Source: Streptomyces albus subsp. chlorinus
Lineage (GTDB): Bacteria > Actinomycetota > Actinomycetes > Streptomycetales > Streptomycetaceae
Reading direction: 5' to 3'
Assembly: GCF_013302895.1 (NCBI RefSeq)
Contig: NZ_VJOK01000001.1
Span: forward strand, 5,188,557-5,252,556
DNA: 64,000 bases
Of the stretch, positions 30,213-38,250 are shown piece after piece (positions within the stretch are counted from its first letter, which is position 1; each line of letters opens with the position of its first letter). The translations under genes and the position numbers were made by a program. The notes below the pieces were generated by a model. That model was not told the origin of the DNA, did no database searches, and saw only the letters and a program-made list of their open reading frames with translations.

Positions 30213-32198
30213 ATGGCACGCGCTGTCGGGATCGACCTGGGGACGACCAACTCGGTCGTCAGCGTCCTGGAAGGCGGCGACCCCGCGGTCGTCCCCAACG
30301 CCGAGGGAGCCAGGACGACACCGTCGGTGGTGGCGTTCGCCAAGGGCGGTGAGGTGCTCACGGGTGAGGTCGCCAAGCGGCAGGCGGTCACCAACGTCGA
30401 GCGCACCGTCCGCTCCGTCAAGCGCCACATGGGGGAGGCCACCTGGCGCTTCCCGTCCTCCGGCACCATCGACGGCAAGTCCTTCACACCCCAGGAGATC
30501 TCGGCGCGTGTCCTGCAGAAGCTGAAGCGGGACGCGGAGACCTATCTGGGGCAGGACGTCACCGACGCGGTGATCACCGTTCCGGCGTACTTCAACGACG
30601 CGGAGCGCCAGGCCACCAAGGAGGCCGGCGAGATCGCGGGCCTGAAGGTCCTGCGGATCATCAACGAGCCGACCGCCGCCGCCCTGGCCTACGGCCTCGA
30701 CAAGGAGGAGGACCAGATCGTCCTGGTCTTCGACCTGGGCGGCGGTACCTTCGACGTCTCGCTGCTGGAGATCGGTGAGGGCGTCCTGGAGGTCAAGGCC
30801 ACCGCGGGCGACACCGGTCTGGGCGGTGACGACTGGGACCAGCGCGTGGTCGACCACCTGGTGAAACTGTTCCGGGACGGGCACGGCGTCGATCTGTCCA
30901 AGGACAAGATGGCCGTGCAGCGGCTGCGCGAGGCGGCGGAGAAGGCGAAGATCGAGCTGTCCTCGTCGACCGAGACGACGATCAACCTGCCCTACATCAC
31001 GGCGTCCGCCGAGGGCCCGCTGCACCTGGAGGAGAAGCTGACCCGGGCGCAGTTCCAGCAGCTCACGCAGGACCTTCTGGAGCGCTGCAAGGGACCCTTC
31101 CACCAGGCGGTCGAGGACGCGGGCGTCCGCCTCTCCGACCTCCATCACGTGATCATGGTGGGCGGCTCCACCCGCATGCCGGCCGTCACCGAACTGGTCC
31201 GCGAGCTGACCGGACGCGACCCGCACAAGGGTGTGAACCCGGACGAGGTCGTGGCGATCGGTGCCAGCCTGCAGGCGGGTGTGCTCAAGGGTGAGGTCAA
31301 GGACGTCCTGCTGCTGGACGTGACGCCGCTGTCGCTCGGTATCGAGACCAAGGGCGGCATCATGACCAAGCTGATCGAGCGCAACACCACGATCCCGACC
31401 AAGCGCTCGGAGACCTTCACCACGGCGGAGGACAACCAGCCCTCGGTGCAGATCCAGGTCTTCCAGGGCGAGCGGGAGATCGCGGCGTACAACAAGAAGC
31501 TGGGCATGTTCGAGCTGACCGGTCTGCCGCCGGCCCCGCGCGGGGTGCCGCAGATCGAGGTCACCTTCGACATCGACGCCAACGGCATCATGCACGTCTT
31601 TGCGAAGGACCTGGGGACGGGCAAGGAACAGAAGATGCAGGTCACCGGCGGCTCCAGCCTCCCCAAGGAGGACATCGACCGGATGGTGCGCGAGGCCGAG
31701 CAGTACGCCGAGGAGGACACGCGGCGCCGTGAGGCCGCCGAGACCCGCAACCACGCGGAACAGCTCGTCTACCAGACCGAACGTCTGCTGGCCGACACCG
31801 ACAGCGGTGCGATCCCCGCCGAGACCCGCACCGAGACCGAGGCCGCGCTCGCCGACCTCAAGGCGAAGCTGGCCGAGACCCCGGACGACCCGGCACGGGC
31901 CGCCGAGCACACCACCGCTCTGCGCCAGGCCGCCGACCGTACGACGGCCGCCGCCCAGCAGATCGGCACCGCGATGTACGCCAGGGCCAAGGAGCGCCAG
32001 GAGGGTGCCGAGGGACCTCGGCCGGCCGACGAGGGCCGGCGGCAGAGCGGCGCCCCGGGGGAGGACGACGTGGTCGACGCGGAGATCGTCGACGACGAGA
32101 CGGACGGGAGCGGGCAGCCGCCCGGGGGCCGGGGGCAGTCACGCGGGAACGAGGGACCGGGCGGCGACCAGGGACCGGGCAGGCCCGACGGAACGTGA
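30213..32198 (+). CDS. dnaK: Hsp70 chaperone DnaK (second-type copy)
   Basis: A 661-residue Hsp70. The nucleotide-binding domain starts VGIDLGTTNSVVSVLEGG and includes the FDLGGGTFDVSLLEIG phosphate loop. The linker is VLLLDVTPLSLGIETKGG, then the substrate-binding beta domain and helical lid, and an acidic EDDVVDAEIVDDE tail followed by a Gly/Gln/Asp-rich end. GAGGAGG lies seven bases before the ATG. The main dnaK-grpE-dnaJ-hspR operon is absent here: no grpE or dnaJ follows and no HAIR element precedes, so this is a paralogue, apparently cotranscribed with the di-iron protein gene. Confidence 0.93.
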   Translation: MARAVGIDLGTTNSVVSVLEGGDPAVVPNAEGARTTPSVVAFAKGGEVLTGEVAKRQAVTNVERTVRSVKRHMGEATWRFPSSGTIDGKSFTPQEISARVLQKLKRDAETYLGQDVTDAVITVPAYFNDAERQATKEAGEIAGLKVLRIINEPTAAALAYGLDKEEDQIVLVFDLGGGTFDVSLLEIGEGVLEVKATAGDTGLGGDDWDQRVVDHLVKLFRDGHGVDLSKDKMAVQRLREAAEKAKIELSSSTETTINLPYITASAEGPLHLEEKLTRAQFQQLTQDLLERCKGPFHQAVEDAGVRLSDLHHVIMVGGSTRMPAVTELVRELTGRDPHKGVNPDEVVAIGASLQAGVLKGEVKDVLLLDVTPLSLGIETKGGIMTKLIERNTTIPTKRSETFTTAEDNQPSVQIQVFQGEREIAAYNKKLGMFELTGLPPAPRGVPQIEVTFDIDANGIMHVFAKDLGTGKEQKMQVTGGSSLPKEDIDRMVREAEQYAEEDTRRREAAETRNHAEQLVYQTERLLADTDSGAIPAETRTETEAALADLKAKLAETPDDPARAAEHTTALRQAADRTTAAAQQIGTAMYARAKERQEGAEGPRPADEGRRQSGAPGEDDVVDAEIVDDETDGSGQPPGGRGQSRGNEGPGGDQGPGRPDGT

Positions 32199-32369
32199 TC
32201 CCCGCAGGCCCCGGACGCGACCGGCCCCAACGGCACCGGCCCCAACGGCACCGGTCCGGACAGTACCGATCCCAACGGCACCAGTCCGGGCGCCGGCAGC
32301 CCGCGCACGGCACCGGCGAAGACGGCCCGGACAGAGCGACGGCGGCCCGGTCGGCACCGCCCCGTGTGA
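32199..32369 (+). pseudogene. In-frame continuation of the dnaK tail beyond its stop
   Basis: After the dnaK TGA (32196-32198) the same frame stays open for 56 codons to a TGA at 32367. The codons are G/C-ending and encode a TGPNGTGPNGTGP-type 15-bp tandem repeat (32221-32290), like other repeat tails in this window. It may be a former part of DnaK cut by a nonsense change, or a readthrough tail. The rest of the interval to 32472 shows no gene. Confidence 0.45.
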
Positions 32370-32472
32370 AGGACCGCGGGTCCGGGTGACGGCGGAAGTG
32401 CCGCCCCCGGCGGGGAACCATGCGGTACGGGCGGCGGCGCCGGCGAGCCCGGCGGTCGTGACCGCCGGCCGC

Positions 32473-33024
32473 TCAGTCCCCGAACCAGCCGGCCGCGTCC
32501 AGCCGGAACGCCGCCGGGCCCGCCACGGTCTCCAGCGCGTCCTCCAGCTCCGCCAGCCGCCGCTCGCCCACCTGATCGGCCCAGCGTCCGCGCAGCTCCT
32601 CGAAGACGGCTCCTGACAGCACCAGCGCGTCCTGCCCGCGCGGGGTGAGCCGGACGCGCTTGCGCCGGGCGTCACCGGGGTCGGCCACCCGCTGTGCGTA
32701 GCCCAGGGCGGCGAGCCGGTCGACGGTCTTGCCGGCCGCCTGCTTGGAGACGCCCAGCCGACGCCCCAGTTCGCTCGCGGTCACCCCGTCCGGCCCGATG
32801 GCCTGCATCGCGAATCCGTGTGCCGGGCGCAGTTCGGGGTGCCCGTGGTCTGCCAGCTCCTCGTGCAGCTGGTCGATGAGCGAGCGGAAGCCGGCGAACA
32901 GCAGCAGCGGAAGCTCGAACCCCCACCGCCCGGGGCGCGCTTGGGAATCGTCCCGGTTCCGCTCGTCACCCGGATCATCCTCGACAGAATCGACAACCTG
33001 GTTTACCTTTTTTTCGACAACCAC
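32473..33024 (-). CDS. MarR family transcriptional regulator
   Basis: A 183-residue winged-helix protein. The core reads GVTASELGRRLGVSKQAAGKTVDRLAALGYAQRV with wing DPGDARRKRVRLTPRG. The N-terminal segment (VVEKKVNQVVDSVEDD) is unlike the rest in composition and is encoded by unusually A/T-rich DNA (32985-33045). The only in-frame start early enough is GTG 33024, which lacks an obvious ribosome-binding site. It is divergent from the AhpD-like gene, the classic arrangement for a MarR repressor of a peroxide- or phenolic-responsive enzyme. Confidence 0.85.
   Translation of the reverse strand: MVVEKKVNQVVDSVEDDPGDERNRDDSQARPGRWGFELPLLLFAGFRSLIDQLHEELADHGHPELRPAHGFAMQAIGPDGVTASELGRRLGVSKQAAGKTVDRLAALGYAQRVADPGDARRKRVRLTPRGQDALVLSGAVFEELRGRWADQVGERRLAELEDALETVAGPAAFRLDAAGWFGD
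32990..33022. repeat. Direct repeat TCGACAACC at the MarR/AhpD-like promoter
   Basis: Two identical 9-bp copies (32990-32998 and 33014-33022) spaced 24 bp centre to centre, flanking an A/T-rich TTTACCTTTTTTT stretch. They overlap the start of the MarR frame and may be operator half-sites or part of the divergent promoter. Confidence 0.5.
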
Positions 33025-33104
33025 ATTGACGATTTTAGAAGACGGACCCGCGAAGGCGGCATCCGTGACGACGCGAACGACGCACCTGTGGAGAGGGAAC
33101 GACC

Positions 33105-33650
33105 ATGTCTGAGACGGCCTTCCGGGAACTCACCGTCCATACCGCCCCCGCGAACTCCCGCCGCCTGATGGAGGCGACCGAACAGAAGCTCGGCTTCCTC
33201 CCGTCCGCGATGGCCCGGCTGGCCGCTTCGCCGCACACCCTGGAGGCGTTCGCCCGCATCAGTGCCGCCTTCGAGGCCACCACCCTCGAACCGCTCGCGC
33301 GGGAGACCGTCATCCTCACCGTCGCGACGCGCAACGAGTGCCATGTCTGCGTCGCCATGCACACCCGCAAGCTGCGCGCTCTCCAGGCGGACGAGGAACT
33401 GATCCAGGCACTGCGCGAGGGCGGCCGGCTTCCCGACGCCCGGCTGGAGGCCGTACGTGTCTTTACCGTCGAGGTTCTCGCTCGTGCGGGCGGCGTGGAC
33501 CAGCGGGTGCTCGACACCTTCCTGGCCCACGGCCACACGCCGCGGCAGGCCCTCGAAGTCGTCCTCGGCGTCGGCGCCTACACCCTCTCCACGCTGGCCA
33601 ACCGGCTCACCGGCGCACCCGTCGACCCCGAGCTGGAACCGTACGCGTGA
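33105..33650 (+). CDS. Carboxymuconolactone decarboxylase / AhpD-like protein
   Basis: A 181-residue all-helical protein of the AhpD/CMD superfamily. The redox motif is NECHVCVAMHTR, with CxxC followed by His three residues later, as in alkylhydroperoxidase-type members; the upstream Glu of the proton relay lies in ARETVILTVATRNE. The CxxC favours a thiol peroxidase-type role over carboxymuconolactone decarboxylation. GGGAACG lies before the ATG. It is divergent from a MarR gene that probably represses it. Confidence 0.9.
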   Translation: MSETAFRELTVHTAPANSRRLMEATEQKLGFLPSAMARLAASPHTLEAFARISAAFEATTLEPLARETVILTVATRNECHVCVAMHTRKLRALQADEELIQALREGGRLPDARLEAVRVFTVEVLARAGGVDQRVLDTFLAHGHTPRQALEVVLGVGAYTLSTLANRLTGAPVDPELEPYA

Positions 33651-33672
33651 CGCCCTCCGACCGCTGTCGGGA

Positions 33673-34176
33673 TCAGCGCGCGACCCGCATCACGGGCAGC
33701 AGGCAGTGCGCCGAGGTCGCCAGCGTCTCGTCGCTCACGAACGCCCGGAGTGCCTCCGGCTCGATCTTCCCGCCGGGGTTCCCCTGCGACCAGGGCCGGG
33801 TCGCGAGCAGGAAGTAGAGGTGCCCGCGGTCGTGCGCCGCGGTGACCCACTCGGGGGGTGTCGCGTACTGGACGCGCATCCCCGGCAGCGACAGCGCCAC
33901 TTGGCCGCCCTCGACGAGCGCGGTCACCGGGAACTGCCGCCGCCCGGGCGCGGTCGCGTCCACGATGTCGCCCCCGACGCTCAGGCCGAGGTCCGTGGCG
34001 AACTGCCGCATCGCCGCGGTCGTCTCCTCCGGGGTGGCCGGGCCGTCGCCGAGTGAGAAGAGGAGCAGGAAGGCCATGTCCCTCCCGTCTCCGTAGTCAC
34101 CGGCCCAGCCGACCACGTTGAGAGTGCCGAACTGGTGCTGCTGCATGCCGCCTTGGGCGGACTGGAGGGAGGTCAT
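33673..34176 (-). CDS. DUF5949-like protein
   Basis: A 167-residue soluble protein. The features I associate with this Streptomyces family are an N-terminal LGTLVV-like strand (here FGTLNVVGWAGD), a central LLLFSLGDG, PPEWVTAAHDRGHLYFLLATRPW, and a terminal SAHCLLPVM. Function is unknown. The ATG at 34176 with AAGGTG seven bases upstream is chosen over GTG 34209. Its stop lies 22 bp from the AhpD-like gene's stop (convergent). Confidence 0.65.
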   Translation of the reverse strand: MTSLQSAQGGMQQHQFGTLNVVGWAGDYGDGRDMAFLLLFSLGDGPATPEETTAAMRQFATDLGLSVGGDIVDATAPGRRQFPVTALVEGGQVALSLPGMRVQYATPPEWVTAAHDRGHLYFLLATRPWSQGNPGGKIEPEALRAFVSDETLATSAHCLLPVMRVAR

Positions 34177-34450
34177 GGAGGGGCACCTTAGTGGTGCGGA
34201 GGGGGCCACCAGGCATCGGAATCACCCTGAATGACCACCTTCGGCGCGTGAACACGCCACCGGGGGGCGGGTCGTTCTGGTGTGCGTCGCCACCCCGCTG
34301 ACGGAGGTCACCCGGGAGCCGCCCGCGGCAACGTGCCCCGTCGGCTCCCCGGCGACGCTGGAGTGCCACCCCGTCGCACGACTACTCTGTGGAGTTGCAC
34401 GGTAACAACATGTCGCCCTCTTTCTGGGCGACCTCTACACGGTGGTGAAC

Positions 34451-34906
34451 ATGCGCAAGTCCGGAACCGCCCGTCACAAAGCGCCCGCTTCGTGTGCCCC
34501 GCGCGTCCTGGCCCGGGCCGGGGTCCTGGCCGCGGCTCTCGGTGCGGCCCTCGGAACGGCCGTACCGGCGGCGGGAGCGGCCGAACAGGGCGGTGAGGGG
34601 AAGCCCGGCCAGGACGTGGCCGCCACGGCGCTGACGCGCGGCCTGGAGAAGCCCGTCCAGGAAACGGCCAGGGGTGCCGGCGTGGCACTCGGCCACACGC
34701 TGAAGACGGTCAGCGACATCCAGCTCGACCCGCTCGCCAACACCGGGTCGGACCCGCTGGACAACTCCGTCGGCACCCAGATCGCCGACTTCCGCCCGAT
34801 CAGCACCGCTGCGCTCACCGGCCCGCTCGCCAGTGGGGCCTCCCTCGGCGAGCTTCCCGTCGTGGGCCCGGTCCTCACCCGGGCGACCGGCGTACTGCCG
34901 CACTGA
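34451..34906 (+). CDS. Small secreted protein of unknown function
   Basis: A 151-residue protein. The basic n-region, hydrophobic core (VLAAALGAALGTAVPAAGA) and AxA site near residue 43 make a clear signal peptide. The mature part has a conserved-looking core, DPLANTGSDPLDNSVGTQIADFRPISTAALTGPL in character, without cysteines. It is not a chaplin or rodlin, but its position beside the rodlin gene suggests a role at the hyphal surface. GTG 34442 is an alternative start. Confidence 0.65.
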   Translation: MRKSGTARHKAPASCAPRVLARAGVLAAALGAALGTAVPAAGAAEQGGEGKPGQDVAATALTRGLEKPVQETARGAGVALGHTLKTVSDIQLDPLANTGSDPLDNSVGTQIADFRPISTAALTGPLASGASLGELPVVGPVLTRATGVLPH

Positions 34907-34962
34907 AGCGCCGGGACGGAGAGGCGGCCGAAGGGGGGGGAAGGCGACAGAGGGGGAGCACG

Positions 34963-34999
34963 CGAAGAAGCCACCGGCTGGGTGCCGGTGGCTTCTTCG
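34963..34999. terminator. Convergent terminator hairpin
   Basis: Perfect 16-bp arms (34963-34978 and 34984-34999) with a 5-base loop, between the secreted-protein gene and the first rodlin gene. Confidence 0.85.
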
Positions 35000-35032
35000 T
35001 ACGGTACCGCCAGGACCCTGTGGTCCCTTGGC

Positions 35033-35443
35033 TCAGCGGTTGTTGGTGCCGTTGGCGGACAGCAGCGGGATGTCGTCCACGACGTGCGACAGCGGCTCGT
35101 CGCCCTTCGTCTGGGACGAGTTCTCCACGCAGTTCTGCTTCTGCCAGGTGGAGAGGATGTTGATGTCCTGGACCGTGATCGGGATGAGGCCGACCACGGA
35201 GCCCACGTTGAGCTTGTCGAAGTTGAGCGCGCACAGGTCGTTCAGGGTGCCCTGGATGAGCATGTTCTGCGGGCTCATGTTGCCGTAGGTGGCGGCGTTG
35301 TTCTCGGCGCGGTCGGCGCCGTTGCCGTTCACCGTGGTGGCGCCGGTGTCGTTGCCGGTGGCCAGCGCCTGCGGGGCGGCCATGGCGGAGATGCCGACGA
35401 GGGAAAGGGCCACCGTGGCGGTGGACAGGGCCTTCTTCATCAT
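35033..35443 (-). CDS. Rodlin (RdlA/RdlB-type)
   Basis: A 136-residue secreted protein that organises chaplin fibrils into the rodlet layer of aerial hyphae and spores. It has a signal peptide (MMKKALSTATVALSLVGISAMAAPQALA), then the rodlin hallmarks NGNGADRAENNAATYGNMSPQ, LINGTL-type LIQGTLNDLCALNFDKLNVGS, GLIPITVQDINIL and the C-terminal NCVENSSQTKGDEPLSH. Two cysteines are conserved between both rodlins here. RdlA/RdlB of S. coelicolor are 130-135 residues. The first of two adjacent ATGs is taken. Confidence 0.95.
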   Translation of the reverse strand: MMKKALSTATVALSLVGISAMAAPQALATGNDTGATTVNGNGADRAENNAATYGNMSPQNMLIQGTLNDLCALNFDKLNVGSVVGLIPITVQDINILSTWQKQNCVENSSQTKGDEPLSHVVDDIPLLSANGTNNR

Positions 35444-35578
35444 GGGTTCTACCGTTCTTCCTGGAATGGTGCGGAAGTCTGGGACGCCGGGTCTAACTGT
35501 CTTCCGCCTCATGAGTTTTTCCTTTTCACCTGAATGGTGAGTACGCCGTGACCCGGAAATCCGTTACGGCGCGGGGTG

Positions 35579-35860
35579 TCACCCGACCAGCGGAAGTCCG
35601 CCCAGCAGGTTCTGACCGCCGATCAGCTGCCCGTCCTTGCCGGGCTCCTTCACGGCCTCCACCAAGGCGTCGAACGCCGGACCCTCCACACCCAGCGGGG
35701 GAGAGGAGGAGAGGAGTTCACCGCTTCCGAGGGCGTAGTCGAGACCGCCGTTCAGGCTCAGCCGCGGGCCGGTCGGAGTCTCGTTCGCGAAGGCGGGTTG
35801 CGCGGCTCCCAGAGCCATCACCGACCCCGCGACGACGGCGGCGGTCCTCGTGTACTTCAT
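35579..35860 (-). CDS. Small secreted protein with chaplin-like signal peptide
   Basis: A 93-residue protein. The signal peptide MKYTRTAAVVAGSVMALGAAQPAFA is almost identical in pattern to that of the short chaplin encoded 1.3 kb away, yet the mature part (ETPTGPRLSLNGGLDYALGSGELLSSSPPLGVEGP) has no chaplin GNxxxxPxxVP core and no cysteine. Function is unknown. It lies between a rodlin and a chaplin gene on the same strand, so a surface-layer role is inferred. Confidence 0.75.
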   Translation of the reverse strand: MKYTRTAAVVAGSVMALGAAQPAFANETPTGPRLSLNGGLDYALGSGELLSSSPPLGVEGPAFDALVEAVKEPGKDGQLIGGQNLLGGLPLVG

Positions 35861-36137
35861 AGGGTGTGTCTTCTCCCGGGAACTGAGGGACTGTCCCACT
35901 TCTCACCCGTCGGGGTGACGACGCCGCGGCACAGCGGCAGCCGTGCCGGATCGCCTTCGCGCGCCACGGTGCGGACCGCGCGTCGCGACGGCGTGGATCG
36001 CGCATCGCGGAACAGCGGGCTAGGCGGCGCCGCGATGCGCGGGTGTTCCCGTGGACGAACCGGATGCCCCGGGAACGTGACCGGTGGGACGTGGTCGGAG
36101 AGACCGCGATCACACGAACGCGGTCACAGGGGCACGG

Positions 36138-36764
36138 TCAGACGTGACGCCGGGTCGCGCGGCGATAGAGCACCACGCCGCCCAGCAGCGTGCCCACGCC
36201 GAGCGCCGCCGTGCCCCAGGCACCGCTTCCGCCGGTCTGTGCGAGCACATCGGCGGCCGCGGACCCGTGCTCGGCCGCCCGCGGAGCAGGCGGAGCCGCC
36301 TCACCGGCCGGGTCGACGGGAGTCATCGCCTTCCCGCCCTCATGGACGCGGGTCTCGGCGGGCTTCTCCTTCGGGTCGGCGAGCTTCTTCTCAGCAGGCT
36401 CGTCCGGACGCTCCGGGGCGCTCGCCGCCGACTTCTCCTCGGTCCGCTGCTCGGTCCGCTGCGGAGGCTTCTTCGGCTCCTCCTTCGGCTTCTGCGGGTG
36501 GTGAGGCTGCTTGGGCGAGGGCGCGTCGTTGACGCAGGTGTTGCCGAACGCCGGGTTGAGCAGCGCGATGACGTCGATCGTGTTGCCGCAGACGTTGGCC
36601 GGTACGTGCACCGGAGCCTGGACCACGTTGCCCGACCCGACGCCGGGTGATCCGGCGGCGCTGCCACCGGCTCCCGCGTCGGCCTGGGCGTAGCCGGCCG
36701 CGCCGGCGAGCGCTCCCGTTGTGGCCACCGCGGTCAGGAGGCTCTTGCTCAAGACCTTTCGCAT
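36138..36764 (-). CDS. Long, sortase-anchored chaplin with a single chaplin domain
   Basis: A 208-residue cell-wall-linked hydrophobin-like protein. It has a signal peptide to about residue 29, then one chaplin domain (about 36-80: SGNVVQAPVHVPANVCGN...NPAFGNTC, two cysteines). About 95 residues of Pro/Glu/Lys-rich spacer follow, then LAQTGG as the class E sortase LAxTG signal, a hydrophobic helix and RRATRRHV tail. The ChpA-C type usually has two chaplin domains. AGGAAGAG precedes the ATG. No sortase gene is in the window. Confidence 0.92.
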   Translation of the reverse strand: MRKVLSKSLLTAVATTGALAGAAGYAQADAGAGGSAAGSPGVGSGNVVQAPVHVPANVCGNTIDVIALLNPAFGNTCVNDAPSPKQPHHPQKPKEEPKKPPQRTEQRTEEKSAASAPERPDEPAEKKLADPKEKPAETRVHEGGKAMTPVDPAGEAAPPAPRAAEHGSAAADVLAQTGGSGAWGTAALGVGTLLGGVVLYRRATRRHV

Positions 36765-36841
36765 GGTCTCTTCCTGCTCTCAGTCTGGTGCGGAAGGCAC
36801 GGAATCCTCGCGATTCCGCTTCCGCGTCTCAGGAAACCGGA

Positions 36842-36883
36842 CGGCTCCGGTGCGTGGGCGCCACGGCGCACGCACCGGAGCCG
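36842..36883 (-). terminator. Terminator of the short chaplin gene
   Basis: 15-bp perfect arms (36842-36856 and 36869-36883) with a 12-base loop, downstream of the short chaplin and upstream of the long chaplin. Confidence 0.8.
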
Positions 36884-36917
36884 GTCCGAGCTGATTCCCG
36901 CACAGAGGGCGGGGGCG

Positions 36918-37154
36918 TCAGTCGTTGACGCAGGTGTTGCCGAACGCCGGGTTGAGCAGACCGATGATGTCGATCGTGTTGCCGCAGACGTTGATCGGCA
37001 CGTGGATCGGGACCTGGACGACATTGCCCGAGATGACACCGGGGGAGTTCGCGGCGCCACCCTGGGCACCAGAGTCGGCGAGAGCCGGAGCGGCGGCGGT
37101 GCCCAGGGCCATCAGCGTGCCTGCGGCGACAGTCGCGACCTTCGTGTACTTCAC
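36918..37154 (-). CDS. Short chaplin (ChpE/ChpH-type)
   Basis: A 78-residue secreted surfactant protein that self-assembles into amyloid-like fibrils at the air-water interface. It has a signal peptide MKYTKVATVAAGTLMALGTAAAPALA and one chaplin domain with SPGVISGNVVQVPIHVPINVCGN and the C-terminal NPAFGNTCVND; the two cysteines are the conserved pair. The start codon is GTG with GAAAGGA seven bases upstream. Both cysteines and the D-terminus match the cysteine-containing short chaplins rather than cysteine-less ChpE. Confidence 0.95.
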   Translation of the reverse strand: MKYTKVATVAAGTLMALGTAAAPALADSGAQGGAANSPGVISGNVVQVPIHVPINVCGNTIDIIGLLNPAFGNTCVND

Positions 37155-37420
37155 GTGGGAGTCCTTTCTCAAGCGGGTTTCCCTGGACCACGGATTTCGT
37201 ATGTCCACGAGTGCTGGCTGATCGCCCGCAACTCCGCTGTCGCCATTCGTAACGATGTCGCGTTCCGTACGACACGAGTTATGCCGAATTCCCTGCTTCA
37301 TCCCTCAAGTGGCCTAATGAAAACCGGGGTCACGTCACTCGATGAGGTGTGTGGGGTGTCACCGCGGTGGAAGCGCGCGGGTGGAATGCGGTGTGCGTGG
37401 CCGCGGAGAAAAACGGAAGA

Positions 37421-37442
37421 CCCGGGACGCGTGCGCCCCGGG
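37421..37442 (-). terminator. Terminator of the second rodlin gene
   Basis: Ten-base arms with one mismatch (37421-37430 and 37433-37442), followed on the minus strand by a T-rich stretch (rho-independent type). It lies in the 329-bp interval 37155-37483, which otherwise holds the short chaplin promoter and no gene. Confidence 0.65.
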
Positions 37443-37483
37443 CCCGTTGCCCGCGTTCCGATCCGGCCGCGGCCTGCGCCGCC

Positions 37484-37885
37484 TCAGCGGTTGCCGGTGC
37501 CGTTGCCGGAGAGGATGGGGATGTCGTCGAGGAGGTGCGAGAGCGGCTCGTCGCCCTTGATCTGGGAGGAGTTCTCGACACAGGTCTGTGTCTGCGGGCT
37601 GGACAGGATGTTGATGTCCTGCACGGTGATGGGCACCAGACCGACCAGCGAGCCCAGGTTGAGCTTGCCCGGCAGCGCGATGCACGGCTTGTTCAACGAG
37701 CCCTGGATCAGCGCGAACTGGGGGCTCCAGTTCCCGTAGGTGGCGGAGTTGCCGTACATCTGGTCCGCGCCGTTGCCGTTCACGGTGGTGGCGCCGTGGT
37801 CGTCGCCGATGGCCGCGGCCTGCGGGGCGGCCACGCCGACGACCGCGGTGGCAGCGGCGGCCGTGGCCAACGCGTTCTTGATCAT
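37484..37885 (-). CDS. Rodlin (RdlA/RdlB-type), second copy
   Basis: A 133-residue rodlin paralogue of the one at 35033. It has a signal peptide MIKNALATAAAATAVVGVAAPQAAA, then NGNGADQMYGNSATYGNWSPQ, LIQGSLNKPC, VGLVPITVQDINIL and TCVENSSQIKGDEPLSH. A strong AGGAGGA lies before the ATG. Having two rodlins matches the RdlA/RdlB pair, but here they flank the chaplins rather than lying side by side. Confidence 0.95.
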   Translation of the reverse strand: MIKNALATAAAATAVVGVAAPQAAAIGDDHGATTVNGNGADQMYGNSATYGNWSPQFALIQGSLNKPCIALPGKLNLGSLVGLVPITVQDINILSSPQTQTCVENSSQIKGDEPLSHLLDDIPILSGNGTGNR

Positions 37886-38250
37886 GGGTTGTCCTCCTGA
37901 TGTGGAACTCGGACGCGGAGCGCACTGGACAACTGGGCCGCATGGGGTTGGTTGCGCAGTTTCACCCGGACGACGAGGGACGGAGTCGAAGGTCGGTTCA
38001 TCATTCCGGGGGACCGGGCCGCGTCCGCATGGCCCAGGTGGTGGGCCGGGCGGCGGGAAGCCGCTCGTGTGTTCCTCTCCGCGCCCGGCGTGTCGGCCCC
38101 GGCGACCGGGCCCGCCCGACCGGCCTGCCCCAGCGGCCCGCCCGATCGGGCCACCCTCTCCTGCCGTCCGGGGCGCCGGACGGTATCCCTGGAAGTGGGA
38201 CGCGCCAAGGCCCCGCCGCCGCGTTCGCGGTCCCGGAAGGGAGCACCCGC
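37886..38250. other. 365-bp divergent promoter interval
   Basis: It separates the second rodlin gene from the divergent universal stress protein gene and should contain both promoters. No further gene, hairpin or repeat is convincing. Confidence 0.5.
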
